Below the pieces are notes generated by a model. The model did not search any database. It was not told the origin of the DNA and saw only the letters and a list, made by a program, of their open reading frames with translations. The translations under genes and the position numbers were made by a program. From CAG-238 sp934277695 (lineage in GTDB: Bacteria > Bacillota > Clostridia > Peptostreptococcales > Anaerovoracaceae): a stretch of DNA of 64,000 bases. Within the stretch, counting starts at the first letter, position 1. Each line of letters starts with the position of its first letter. Positions 1 to 7,831 of this stretch are shown piece by piece. The DNA lies in the NCBI GenBank assembly GCA_934277695.1, contig CAKQVG010000001.1, positions 434,001 to 498,000 on the forward strand. The letters run 5' to 3'.

Positions 1-323
1 TTGCTGCCGGAAGGTTTGCTATTCGAAGGCTTGCTCGATGAATCCTGTCCGGAAGTCTGCGGCTTGCTGCTCTCCGGTTTCTTCACATCGTCTTTCTTCT
101 CATCATCTTTTGCGCCGGCTTCCTTATCTTCTTCCTCCGCGTCTTTGTCTGCGTCGGTGCTGTCATCGGCATTCAGATCCTCATCCTGCCTATCTGTGGG
201 TGTATTTTCATTGACCGTCTGCTGATCGTCCGCACTCGGCGTTGTACCCGTATCATCGCTGCCACACGCCGCGAACGTAAACATCATGCTTGCTGTAAGC
301 AGTAAACATAGTATTTTTTTCAT
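1..323 (-). CDS. Putative lipoprotein, C-terminus cut by window edge
   Basis: Only the first 107 codons are present, because the gene runs off the left edge. It starts with a classic lipoprotein signal: a short basic n-region (MKK), a hydrophobic stretch and the lipobox FAAC, with Cys20 as the lipidated residue. The start has a GGAGG Shine-Dalgarno seven bases upstream. Everything visible after the lipobox is low complexity, rich in Asp, Glu, Lys, Ser and Pro, and looks like a flexible linker between membrane anchor and functional domain. The function cannot be told from this part. The gene is divergent from the VTC/CotH operon. Confidence 0.8.
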   Translation of the reverse strand, partial: MKKILCLLLTASMMFTFAACGSDDTGTTPSADDQQTVNENTPTDRQDEDLNADDSTDADKDAEEEDKEAGAKDDEKKDDVKKPESSKPQTSGQDSSSKPSNSKPSGS

Positions 324-345
324 AATTTTCCTCCGTAATGTATAT

Positions 346-374
346 ATTTTAACCCCTTTTGCATATTTTGTCGA
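346..374 (-). promoter_or_regulatory. Promoter of the partial lipoprotein gene
   Basis: On the minus strand a -35 TCGACA and a -10 TAAAAT lie 17 bp apart, 23 bp upstream of the lipoprotein start codon. This fits a housekeeping sigma promoter. Assigned by eye only. Confidence 0.5.
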
Positions 375-532
375 ATGAAAAAAGCAAAACCCTCACCTGT
401 TTTCAAAAAAATTTATCAATATTTTGTCACATATTTAACAAAATTTTTCCTTGCATTCTTCCTTTTCCTTCCACGCGTTCAAAACTTCCGCCTGTTATTC
501 TGTTTACAGCAAAAGAAAAGGAGGTTCTCGAT

Positions 533-1231
533 ATGATTGAGTCCACTGCGGCACGCCCGCCCGGCAAATACCGCCACGAGCATAAATACGCGCTCGACTA
601 TTTGAACTACCTGTCGCTTCGGCAAAAGCTTCAGGTCATCATGCGCCCTGATAAGCATTCGGGAGCGGACGGCAGATACCTGATTACAAGTCTTTACTTT
701 GACAACTGCTTCGATAAAGCCTTGAAGGAAAAGCTTCACGGCGTCAGCATGCGCGAGAAGTTCAGACTGCGCTATTACGGCGAGGATTTTGAGACGGTTT
801 TTCTGGAAAAGAAGCAGAAGGTAAACGGGCTTTGCCTGAAAAACTCGGCACCGCTTTCCTATGAGGACTGCCTGCGGATTCTGGACGGCAGCCACGGCGA
901 TCTTCTCAATTCGCAGACACCGCTCGTCGCAGAGCTTGGGTTCAAAATGCAGACTCAGCTGCTCCGCCCCCGCTCCGTGGTGCGTTATAATCGCGAGGCA
1001 TATGTCTACCCGACGGGAAATGTCCGCATAACCTTTGACTCCGATATATCCACAGGGCTGTCGCCGGACTGGTTCTTCGAGCCGTCGCAGACGCCGCTTG
1101 CAAACCCTGTTCTGATTATGGAAGCCAAATACGACGAATTTCTGCCGGAAATGATTCGGCACATCGTGCAGCCGCACTGCACCAGACTGCAAGCATTTTC
1201 AAAATACGCGTCATGCCGCAGCATGGCATAA
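533..1231 (+). CDS. VTC domain (polyphosphate polymerase-like) protein
   Basis: A 232-residue soluble protein of the VTC/CYTH tunnel-fold group, related to the catalytic domain of yeast Vtc4, which makes polyphosphate from ATP. Visible family features are the basic entry motif RHEHKYAL near residue 12, the SLYFDN strand, REKFRLRYYG, the charged strand FLEKKQKVNG and the late acidic-basic strand IMEAKYDEFLP. The start ATG at 533 is chosen because AAAGGAGG sits just upstream; an in-frame ATG at 359 would add a non-conserved AT-rich tail. It is the first gene of a tight operon with a DUF4956 membrane protein (17-bp gap) and a CotH-family kinase. That trio recurs widely in Firmicutes. The role of this bacterial set is not settled, and polymerase activity is inferred from the fold. 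Confidence 0.88.
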   Translation: MIESTAARPPGKYRHEHKYALDYLNYLSLRQKLQVIMRPDKHSGADGRYLITSLYFDNCFDKALKEKLHGVSMREKFRLRYYGEDFETVFLEKKQKVNGLCLKNSAPLSYEDCLRILDGSHGDLLNSQTPLVAELGFKMQTQLLRPRSVVRYNREAYVYPTGNVRITFDSDISTGLSPDWFFEPSQTPLANPVLIMEAKYDEFLPEMIRHIVQPHCTRLQAFSKYASCRSMA

Positions 1232-1248
1232 ATACCGGAGGTTTTACA

Positions 1249-1920
1249 ATGACTTTTAATGATGTTTTTAAATCCAGTTTTCTCGAGAGCGTATCGGATT
1301 TTTCCATGCTCGACACACTTTTAGGCATGGCGTGCGCGCTCATCATCGGACTTTTTATCTTCTTTATCTATAAGAAAACTTCGGCGGGAATCATGTATTC
1401 CTCAAGCTTCGGATTGACGCTCATCGGACTTTCGCTTGTGACCTCGCTGGTTATCATGGCGGTAACATCCAATGTAATTCTGTCGCTCGGCATGGTCGGC
1501 GCGCTTTCCATCGTCAGATTCCGTGCCGCAATCAAGGAGCCGATTGAAATCGTATTCCTGTTCTGGGCGCTTGCAGGCGGCATCGTTGTCGGCGCAGGTC
1601 TCATTCCGCTAGCGCTCATCGGATCGATTATCATCGGCGCAGTCATCTGGGTTATGGCAAGCCGCAAAACTCACGATAATCCGTATATGCTCGTCTTAAA
1701 TCTTTCGGATGAAACTGCGGAAAATGCGGCTGCCGAGGTCTTGAAGACTTCCGCGTCCAAGTATGTGATAAAGGCAAAAACCGTAACGGCGAAGGGAATC
1801 GAGCTTTCCTACGAAGTCAGGCTGAAGGACGCTTCGACAGCTTTCGTGAGCCAAATTGGTGCGATTTCGGGTGTTGAAAGTGCCGCCCTCGTAAGCTACA
1901 ACGGAGAGTATATGTCGTAG
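1249..1920 (+). CDS. DUF4956 membrane protein
   Basis: A 223-residue protein with about four transmembrane segments in its first 150 residues (two before residue 70, two between roughly 80 and 145), followed by a soluble C-terminal domain of about 75 residues. The highly conserved loop GALSIVRFRAAIKEP between the second and third helices identifies the DUF4956 family. The GGAGG site eight bases before ATG 1249 fixes the start. It lies between the VTC and CotH genes in the same operon, which suggests that it anchors or couples the cytosolic VTC protein to a surface or envelope process. The molecular function of the family is unknown. Confidence 0.88.
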   Translation: MTFNDVFKSSFLESVSDFSMLDTLLGMACALIIGLFIFFIYKKTSAGIMYSSSFGLTLIGLSLVTSLVIMAVTSNVILSLGMVGALSIVRFRAAIKEPIEIVFLFWALAGGIVVGAGLIPLALIGSIIIGAVIWVMASRKTHDNPYMLVLNLSDETAENAAAEVLKTSASKYVIKAKTVTAKGIELSYEVRLKDASTAFVSQIGAISGVESAALVSYNGEYMS

Positions 1921-1931
1921 GGGTGATTGAG

Positions 1932-3686
1932 ATGATAGACAATAAGCACATCGGCAAAATCATTTTGTCCGTTACTGCTCTGGCTCTCGCTGCCCTGCTT
2001 GTTTTCATGCTCGTTTTCGGGCAGAGCACGCAGGCTGCGGCTTCCAGCATCTCCATGGCGTACGAAAACTCTCTTTTTTCGACGGATTCGATTATCGATG
2101 TCGATGTTTCCATTTCCGAATCGGACTGGGAGGATTTGCTGAAAAATGCCATCAGCGAGGAATATTATTCCTGCGATGTTACGGTCAACGGGACGGAATA
2201 CAAAAATGTCGGCTTCCGTGCCAAAGGCAACACCAGCCTTTCCATGGTCGCTTCGAGCGATTCCGACCGCTACAGCTTCAAAATCAGCTTCGATGAGTAT
2301 GTGGACGGACAGAACTGCGACGGGCTTTCCAAACTCGTCCTGAACAATAATTACAGTGATGCGACAATGATGAAGGAAGCGATCTGCTATGATATGTTTG
2401 CCTTCCTCGGTGCGGACGCAAGCCTGTACAACTATGCAAAGGTCTCGATTAACGGAGAGTATTACGGCGTTTACCTTGCGCTTGAGCCTGTCGAAGAAAG
2501 CTTCGCTATGCGAAACTACGGAACGAACTACGGCGAGCTTTATAAGCCCGACAGCATGGAACTGGGCGGTCCCGGCAAGATGAAAGACTGGGATGGAGAA
2601 ATGCCGGATTTCACAGTCGAAAAGCCTAACTTCACAAGCGACGCAGATGGTGCGATGGAAAAGCCAAGCGGAAATCCACCACAGATGCCAAGCGACGGCG
2701 ATATGCCGTCGCCACCGGACAGAACTTCTGACAGCGACAGCGAAAAAAATGACAATAAAGGCGGCGACATGGGTGGCGAAGACTTCGGCAAAGACTTCGG
2801 CATGGGCTCCGGCAGCGGTGCTAATCTCAACTACACTGATGACAGCCTTGACAGCTACGAGGCGATTTGGGAAGGCAGCGTGTTCAATACTACCGACAAA
2901 GACCACCGCAGGGTCGTAAAAGCCCTTAAAAACATCTGTTCTGATGATACCGACAGCCAGACCCTTGCAGAGTATATGGATGTAGACAATGTCCTGCGCT
3001 ACATGGCGGTTCAGACCTTCGTGGTGAACCTTGACAGCCTTTCCGGCAACATGGCACACAACTACTATTTATATGAAAGCGACTCCAAGCTGAACATCAT
3101 TCCATGGGACTACAATCTCGCCTTCGGCGGCTTCCAGTCTCAGGATGCAAGTGATGTCATCAATTTCCCGATTGACACTCCGTTTTCGTCAGGCGTCAGC
3201 ACAGAGGACAGACAGTTTTTCCTATCGCTCCTTGAAAACGAAGAATATCTTGAGCAGTACCACGAGTATCTCCGACAGCTTACGGATGAATATGTCGGCG
3301 GCGGAATCTTTGAAAATACAGTATCGCGCATAACATCGCAGATAGACGATTTAGTTGAATCCGACCCGACTTCCTTCTATTCCTATACAGAATACAAGTC
3401 CGCCGTGGAAATGCTGAAAGAGACCGTTTCCCTCCGTGCAGAAAGTATCCGCGGTCAGCTTGACGGCACGATTCCGTCCACCCGAAGCGGACAGGAAGAA
3501 GACGCAAGCACGCTCATTGATTCATCCAGCATAGACCTTAATGTCATGGGTGTGATGAACGCAGGTGGAGGCGGCGGAAAGGACGGCGGCCGCGACTTTG
3601 GCGGAGGCTTCGATTTTAGCGGCGAGCGCAATTCAGATGGCGAAAACGACAACCGCCCTGCTCCGAACGGAGCAGGGCCGGTATAG
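1932..3686 (+). CDS. CotH-family protein kinase, membrane-anchored
   Basis: A 584-residue CotH-family protein. An N-terminal signal anchor (residues about 8-30) places the rest outside the membrane. The CotH fold spans roughly residues 45-500; the motif IIPWDYNLAFGGF near residue 395 is the metal/catalytic Asp segment of this family. In spore-coat CotH the family phosphorylates proteins using ATP. Two low-complexity stretches are unusual: an Asp/Gly/Pro/Met-rich insertion of about 85 residues in the middle of the fold (near 215-300) and a Gly/Asp/Asn-rich tail. ATG 1932 is preferred over GTG 1923 because GGGGTGA sits at proper distance. It is the third gene of the VTC-DUF4956-CotH operon. Substrate unknown. 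Confidence 0.87.
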   Translation: MIDNKHIGKIILSVTALALAALLVFMLVFGQSTQAAASSISMAYENSLFSTDSIIDVDVSISESDWEDLLKNAISEEYYSCDVTVNGTEYKNVGFRAKGNTSLSMVASSDSDRYSFKISFDEYVDGQNCDGLSKLVLNNNYSDATMMKEAICYDMFAFLGADASLYNYAKVSINGEYYGVYLALEPVEESFAMRNYGTNYGELYKPDSMELGGPGKMKDWDGEMPDFTVEKPNFTSDADGAMEKPSGNPPQMPSDGDMPSPPDRTSDSDSEKNDNKGGDMGGEDFGKDFGMGSGSGANLNYTDDSLDSYEAIWEGSVFNTTDKDHRRVVKALKNICSDDTDSQTLAEYMDVDNVLRYMAVQTFVVNLDSLSGNMAHNYYLYESDSKLNIIPWDYNLAFGGFQSQDASDVINFPIDTPFSSGVSTEDRQFFLSLLENEEYLEQYHEYLRQLTDEYVGGGIFENTVSRITSQIDDLVESDPTSFYSYTEYKSAVEMLKETVSLRAESIRGQLDGTIPSTRSGQEEDASTLIDSSSIDLNVMGVMNAGGGGGKDGGRDFGGGFDFSGERNSDGENDNRPAPNGAGPV

Positions 3687-3729
3687 AGGTTAGGCTTTTA
3701 GCAATTTTAGTAGTTTACGATTTACTAAA

Positions 3730-4028
3730 TTACGATTTACTTATTTGAAACGACAATCTATTTAAGAACTCCTCAATCAAATCATGTTCAACAAAGGAAG
3801 CTTTTCCCGTTTTAATGTCATGCGCGATTTGCTCAAGATAGCGCATATTACTTTCAGAGTAAAATGGAACCGCAGATATTTCAAATGGTATACGTTTTTC
3901 TCGTGCCACTTTTTTTCAAAAATAGTAAATGCAGCACTCATCGAAAGCCCCATGTCTGAGCAAGCAGTTTCCATGCCCTTTTTTACATCAGCATCAAGCT
4001 TAAAATTTACATTTACGGTCTGTCCCAT
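3730..4028 (-). pseudogene. RelB/DinJ-family antitoxin, frameshifted
   Basis: The first 38 codons encode a typical RelB/DinJ ribbon-helix-helix start (MGQTVNVNFKLDADVKKGME, then a GLSMSAAFTIF helix). The reading frame then breaks at a run of seven T on the plus strand (3910-3916). Moving by one base restores a family-like continuation: VAREKRIPFEI, FYSESNMRYLEQI, and a C-terminus ending at a stop at 3730. The gene would encode about 98 residues if intact. No RelE/YafQ-type toxin gene lies next to it. A GGAAGGGGGG Shine-Dalgarno precedes the ATG. It may be a decayed orphan antitoxin, a homopolymer sequencing error, or a slippage site. Confidence 0.75.
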
Positions 4029-4178
4029 TTAATTCATCCCCCCTTCCATAGATTTTGGTTATTTCCCTTGTCTACTTAAGAGGGATCATATCAATCACTT
4101 TGGGTGGTTTTTTGCACACAAATACAGTATAATGGGTGTAGACTTAAAAGTAAAACAAGAATTTCTTTGTGAAATTAA

Positions 4179-4197
4179 AGGCAGGCTTCTCCTGCCT
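4179..4197 (-). terminator. Possible terminator of the bile salt hydrolase gene
   Basis: A perfect 7-bp hairpin (AGGCAGG / CCTGCCT, 5-base loop) about 60 bases past the hydrolase stop. On the minus strand it is followed only by a weak T-rich stretch (TTTAATTTC), so termination is a guess. The rest of 4029-4257 shows no gene. Confidence 0.35.
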
Positions 4198-4257
4198 CTG
4201 ATTCAGCAGATTCATAATGCCGAGCGCAGGTTCATAGACTGCATGGACTGGGTTTCA

Positions 4258-5256
4258 TCACACATTTTGCCATAAAATATCGGTCTTGGTCAGCATCGGA
4301 AATCGTACAAGGCTTTCTCCGCTCAGGTCTTCCCGATGCATGTCTATCGCAGTAATGCGGCTGTTATCATAAGTTGTGTAGTAATAAATGCCTTTGCTCG
4401 CATTATAGCAGGCGGTGTAGATGGTAATCTCATATTTGCCGTCTGCGACCTCACAGCATCCTCTCTGCTGCTCGACCGAGCCCAGAATATGAAAGAACTG
4501 GCTGACGCTTTCCTCCTCTGAAGCACCCGAAATCGAATGAAGCTTCGTAAACGCAACGCGGACAAAGCGCGACATAGAGGATAAATCTCCCGGAAGTCCG
4601 AACGCACCCATTCCCCGGCTGTATTCTGCGAGCGGAATCTTAGGGCTAAAAGTGTTTTGGGGGTTCTTTTCCGACAGATTTCTATAGTTGTTCAGGTTGA
4701 ACATCTGCATGTCAAACGGCGGGTTGTTCGTTAAAACTCCCACCGGGTTCTCATAAATCTTTAACCCGTCCGCCACGGATTCCACCGTGATAGCTTCCTT
4801 TTCATCAGCAATGATCCAGTGAAGCTGCGCCGCCGGAAGCATTTCGTTATATGGCGTTCCTGTTAGGTTCAGAGTTTTCAGCTTTTCCCGCGCCTGGGAA
4901 ACATTCGCGCAGCGGCTGAGTATCCATGTGATGAACTCATACTGCGCCGCGTGTTCTGCATTTTCGACGCCGCCTTCCGCGGGTAAAATTTCTTCCCGAT
5001 AAACCGCATTTCCAACGAAGTTCAAGCCTGCCATTCCCAAACCTTTTTCGTTGACGGCATCATAAAACATCGGATATCCGTCTGTCACATGTGCCGTACC
5101 GATAATTGCATAGTGCTCACAGTCCGTTTCCTCAAAGCGAAACGGAATCGGATAATTCCGCGGCATAATCACGATTTCCTCGCCGTATGAAAATTCATAA
5201 TCCAGCGTTCTGCCGAAATAGAAATCCTTTGTGTTGTAAGTTGCTGCTGTACACAT
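4258..5256 (-). CDS. bsh: Bile salt hydrolase (choloylglycine hydrolase family)
   Basis: A 332-residue cytosolic N-terminal-nucleophile hydrolase that deconjugates glycine- or taurine-linked bile acids (EC 3.5.1.24). It begins MCTAATY, so removal of Met exposes Cys2, the nucleophile. Other active-site residues are visible in FGRTLDYE (Arg and Asp), VLTNNPPFD (Asn near 166), and SRFVRVAF (Arg near 220). The length matches bile salt hydrolases. The start is set by AGAGGTG six bases before the ATG, and an upstream in-frame ATG would displace the Cys from position 2. Penicillin V acylases share the fold, but the overall pattern matches the gut Firmicute bile salt hydrolase type. A single-gene unit, divergent from the next gene. 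Confidence 0.92.
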   Translation of the reverse strand: MCTAATYNTKDFYFGRTLDYEFSYGEEIVIMPRNYPIPFRFEETDCEHYAIIGTAHVTDGYPMFYDAVNEKGLGMAGLNFVGNAVYREEILPAEGGVENAEHAAQYEFITWILSRCANVSQAREKLKTLNLTGTPYNEMLPAAQLHWIIADEKEAITVESVADGLKIYENPVGVLTNNPPFDMQMFNLNNYRNLSEKNPQNTFSPKIPLAEYSRGMGAFGLPGDLSSMSRFVRVAFTKLHSISGASEEESVSQFFHILGSVEQQRGCCEVADGKYEITIYTACYNASKGIYYYTTYDNSRITAIDMHREDLSGESLVRFPMLTKTDILWQNV

Positions 5257-5385
5257 GAGTACACCTCTTTTCTTTATATCAATATTTGTAATTTCTCCGC
5301 CTTGCATCCCTTTTGCAGTACCAAAAACTGTTCATCCCACTTTCCGCACGAAAACTTCACTGCCCTCAAAGCGATATTTCTTTGG

Positions 5386-5409
5386 CAGGCGTACCGCCTG
5401 ACTTTTTTC
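5386..5409 (+). terminator. Hairpin plus T-run on the plus strand
   Basis: A 6-bp palindrome (CAGGCG / CGCCTG, 3-base loop) is followed on the plus strand by ACTTTTTT. It has the shape of an intrinsic terminator, but no plus-strand gene lies immediately upstream. It sits between two divergent genes. It may end a short antisense or leader transcript, or be fortuitous. Confidence 0.3.
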
Positions 5410-5436
5410 GTTTTCAAATATTTTTTTGATTTGGGG

Positions 5437-5465
5437 TCGAAATCTGTTGAAAAACTGTATATAAT
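5437..5465 (+). promoter_or_regulatory. Promoter of the acetyltransferase gene
   Basis: A perfect -10 TATAAT (5460-5465) lies 17 bp from a -35 TCGAAA (5437-5442), about 80 bp upstream of the start codon. Confidence 0.55.
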
Positions 5466-5544
5466 ATTAAGAAAGATTGTATCTTATACTTATCTTGAGA
5501 CATCGCCTCGCTTAGGTATTTTATTAAAAGAAAGAAGAGAAAAA

Positions 5545-6183
5545 ATGAGAGAAGAAGAAAAAATTTTTGCAGGAAAAATGTTTGACCCACGCAAGCAGGA
5601 ATTAAAAGACATCAAACATACTGCACACGAAGCCTGCCAAAAGTTTAATCAAACAGATGAATACGACCCTGCACGCCAGGAACTTCTACGCAATATTCTC
5701 GGAAAGTGCGGTGAAGCCTTCTATTGCCAAGGTCCGGTCCAGTTTAATTACGGGTGTCACACCTTTATTGGTGAGAATTTCTTTGCAAATTTTAATTTTA
5801 CGGTCATGGATGATGCTCGTGTCCTTATCGGAAATAATGTTGCAATAGGGCCCAATGTTTCTCTCATGGCAACAAACCATCCTTTGATCGCTTCTGAGCG
5901 CATGGGAATGGATGAGCACGGCAGAACAACAATGGCAGAATTCGCTTCCGGAATTCATATCGGAAACAATGTTTGGATTGCGTCAAACACTGTTGTTATT
6001 GATGGCGTCCACATTGGTGACAACTCTGTCATCGGCGCCGGCAGTGTAGTGACAAAGGACATCCCCGCAGGATACTTAGCATACGGAAATCCCTGTCGTC
6101 CGATTCGTCCTATAACAGAAAACGATTCCAAACGCCACCTGATTTTAGAGGAGGATATCGAACACTTCCGATATAATCTATGA
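5545..6183 (+). CDS. Maltose/galactoside O-acetyltransferase-like protein
   Basis: A 212-residue left-handed beta-helix acetyltransferase that moves acetyl groups from acetyl-CoA to sugars. The N-terminal mac-type helix domain (MREEEKIFAGKMFDP) is followed by hexapeptide repeats: IGNNVAIGPNVSL, IGNNVWIASNTVV, IGDNSVIGAGSVV and the closing AYGNPCRPIRPI. The catalytic His is in ATNHPLIASER. The length fits the maltose acetyltransferase family. The start is chosen where the mac domain begins; the upstream in-frame extension has no similarity and runs through the promoter. The Shine-Dalgarno is weak (AAGAAGAG). The natural substrate is uncertain. Confidence 0.85.
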   Translation: MREEEKIFAGKMFDPRKQELKDIKHTAHEACQKFNQTDEYDPARQELLRNILGKCGEAFYCQGPVQFNYGCHTFIGENFFANFNFTVMDDARVLIGNNVAIGPNVSLMATNHPLIASERMGMDEHGRTTMAEFASGIHIGNNVWIASNTVVIDGVHIGDNSVIGAGSVVTKDIPAGYLAYGNPCRPIRPITENDSKRHLILEEDIEHFRYNL

Positions 6184-6250
6184 TTTTCATTGGGCGAGGT
6201 TGAATCCTTTGCTTCTTATTCACCACAAAATTTACAAGTTTATTCACATG

Positions 6251-7717
6251 TTAATTTGCAGTGTCTCCATCTTCCTCTGCAATCAATATTGAGCTTTCCT
6301 GCGCGGGATTATCAATAAGCTCACCCTTGTAGTTATATCTTGAGCCGTGGCACGGGCAGTCCCATGTCTTCGTGGAATCATTCCAATTGAGCTTGCATTT
6401 CAGATGCGGGCACTTCAATGTCACGATGTAGATTCTATCGTTTTCGTCCCGATATGCTCCGGTCTTTTTGCCCTTGTACTTTATTTCCTTTGCCGTGCCC
6501 ATCAGAAGGTTGTGAAGCTCGCCGTTTGCTCTCTTAAGATGTGCCGAAAAGCCTTTCACGGTTTCTTTTGTATTTGTAAAGATGTTCTTTCTTGCGGCAG
6601 CAAACTTAAATCGCTGAGGTGAAAAAACTTCGCCGTAATCAGCTGGGCTTCCGCAAATCAGGCTGCTGATAATATCTGCGCTCACCATCGCGCTTGTCAT
6701 GCCCCATTTGCCGAACCCGGTCGCAACAAAAATACTGGAATTGTCACCGCCGAATCTGCCGATATACGGAATGTTGTCAACCGTAATGCAGTCCTGTGCA
6801 GACCACTTCGCTGTGATTTTGTGATTCGGATAAAGCTCCCGTGCCTTTTCTGTCAGCATGTCAAACGGCATCTTGCTTGGCATAACTCCCGTTCTGTGTG
6901 TGCCGCCGCCGAGAAGAATATAATCGCCATAGCTTCGGAATGACAGGCTTTCGTTTTCGCTGCCGATATACATTCCGTCAAGTTTAACGCCTTTTCGTTC
7001 CAGTGCCGCAACATAGCTTCGTTCCTGACTCATCCTTAGGAAGTAATAGGGCGGAAAGTTAATAAACGGATAGTGCGTGGCAATGACGATGTTTTTGGCT
7101 TCGATTCGAGCATTTTTCGTATAAATGGTGCTGCCGACGATTCGTGTCACTGCGGTGTGCTCGAAACATTCTAAGTCATTTATAATACCGCTGACAAATT
7201 TGAGCGGATGAAACTGCGCTTGATTCCTGAATACGAGCGCATCCGTTATTTTTATCGGAAGGTCGGTCTTCTCGGTCATATAGCAGTCGATTCCGGCAGC
7301 GCTTGCCGACATATATTCCCTGTCTAATGTGTTTTCTTCCTCGGTAGAATATAAGCAAGCGTCCTTTTTCTCAAAATCGCATTCTAGGTTTCTTTGCGTT
7401 ATGATTTGCTCGTATTCCTTAATTGCGTTTTCGTTTGCCGCTGCATACTGAGCCGCCAGCTCGTATCCGTAATATTTTGTGATTTTATCGTATATCTCGC
7501 CGTGCTGCGATGTAATTTTCGCGGTTGTGTTTTTCGTCTGGCCGCTGCATATTTCACCGGCTTCAAGGATTATGTTCTCTACACCCTGCTCCTTTAACTT
7601 GTATGCCGTCAGGATTCCTGCCATGCCGCCGCCAATAACAGCCGTGTCAACCGTCATGTTCTGAGCTAAGGAATGGAATGTCTTTAAATTTGCGGTTTCA
7701 CTCCAAATTGAATTCAT
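6251..7717 (-). CDS. FAD-dependent oxidoreductase with C-terminal Rieske domain
   Basis: A 488-residue two-domain enzyme. Residues about 20-400 form a DAO/GlpO-type flavoprotein: the dinucleotide motif DTAVIGGGMAGILTAY near residue 25 and a second FAD-contact segment near 330 (FVATGFGKWGMTSAM). The last 70 residues are a Rieske [2Fe-2S] domain with ligands CPH and CPCH (CPHLKCKLNW, WDCPCHGSRYN). The same fusion is common in Firmicutes and cyanobacteria. It presumably passes electrons from substrate oxidation to the iron-sulfur centre, but substrate and acceptor are unknown. It appears monocistronic and follows the nuclease gene on the same strand after a 114-bp gap. Confidence 0.9.
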   Translation of the reverse strand: MNSIWSETANLKTFHSLAQNMTVDTAVIGGGMAGILTAYKLKEQGVENIILEAGEICSGQTKNTTAKITSQHGEIYDKITKYYGYELAAQYAAANENAIKEYEQIITQRNLECDFEKKDACLYSTEEENTLDREYMSASAAGIDCYMTEKTDLPIKITDALVFRNQAQFHPLKFVSGIINDLECFEHTAVTRIVGSTIYTKNARIEAKNIVIATHYPFINFPPYYFLRMSQERSYVAALERKGVKLDGMYIGSENESLSFRSYGDYILLGGGTHRTGVMPSKMPFDMLTEKARELYPNHKITAKWSAQDCITVDNIPYIGRFGGDNSSIFVATGFGKWGMTSAMVSADIISSLICGSPADYGEVFSPQRFKFAAARKNIFTNTKETVKGFSAHLKRANGELHNLLMGTAKEIKYKGKKTGAYRDENDRIYIVTLKCPHLKCKLNWNDSTKTWDCPCHGSRYNYKGELIDNPAQESSILIAEEDGDTAN

Positions 7718-7831
7718 GCGATCACCCCCGTGTTATTGTGCCCCGCTTGCGGAATTTCTTTCAATTAATAAATTCCAATGGACCGGCAGGTTCTCACGGT
7801 TTGCACTGTCCGCACGGTTCATAGCCTGCTT

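Noticed and set aside
359..532. Extended N-terminus of the VTC-domain gene from ATG 359
   Set aside because: The added residues are encoded by AT-rich intergenic sequence that includes the divergent promoter, and the strong ribosome site is at 521, just before ATG 533.
479..1192. Long antisense open frames inside the VTC, CotH, tRNA and mutase genes
   Set aside because: They lie opposite well-supported genes, show no family pattern and have no ribosome sites; they are frame shadows.
7733..7831. GC-rich repeats (ACCGTG twice) downstream of the nuclease gene as a terminator
   Set aside because: A GCAGG / CCTGC stem is possible but there is no T tract and the loop is long; not enough to call.
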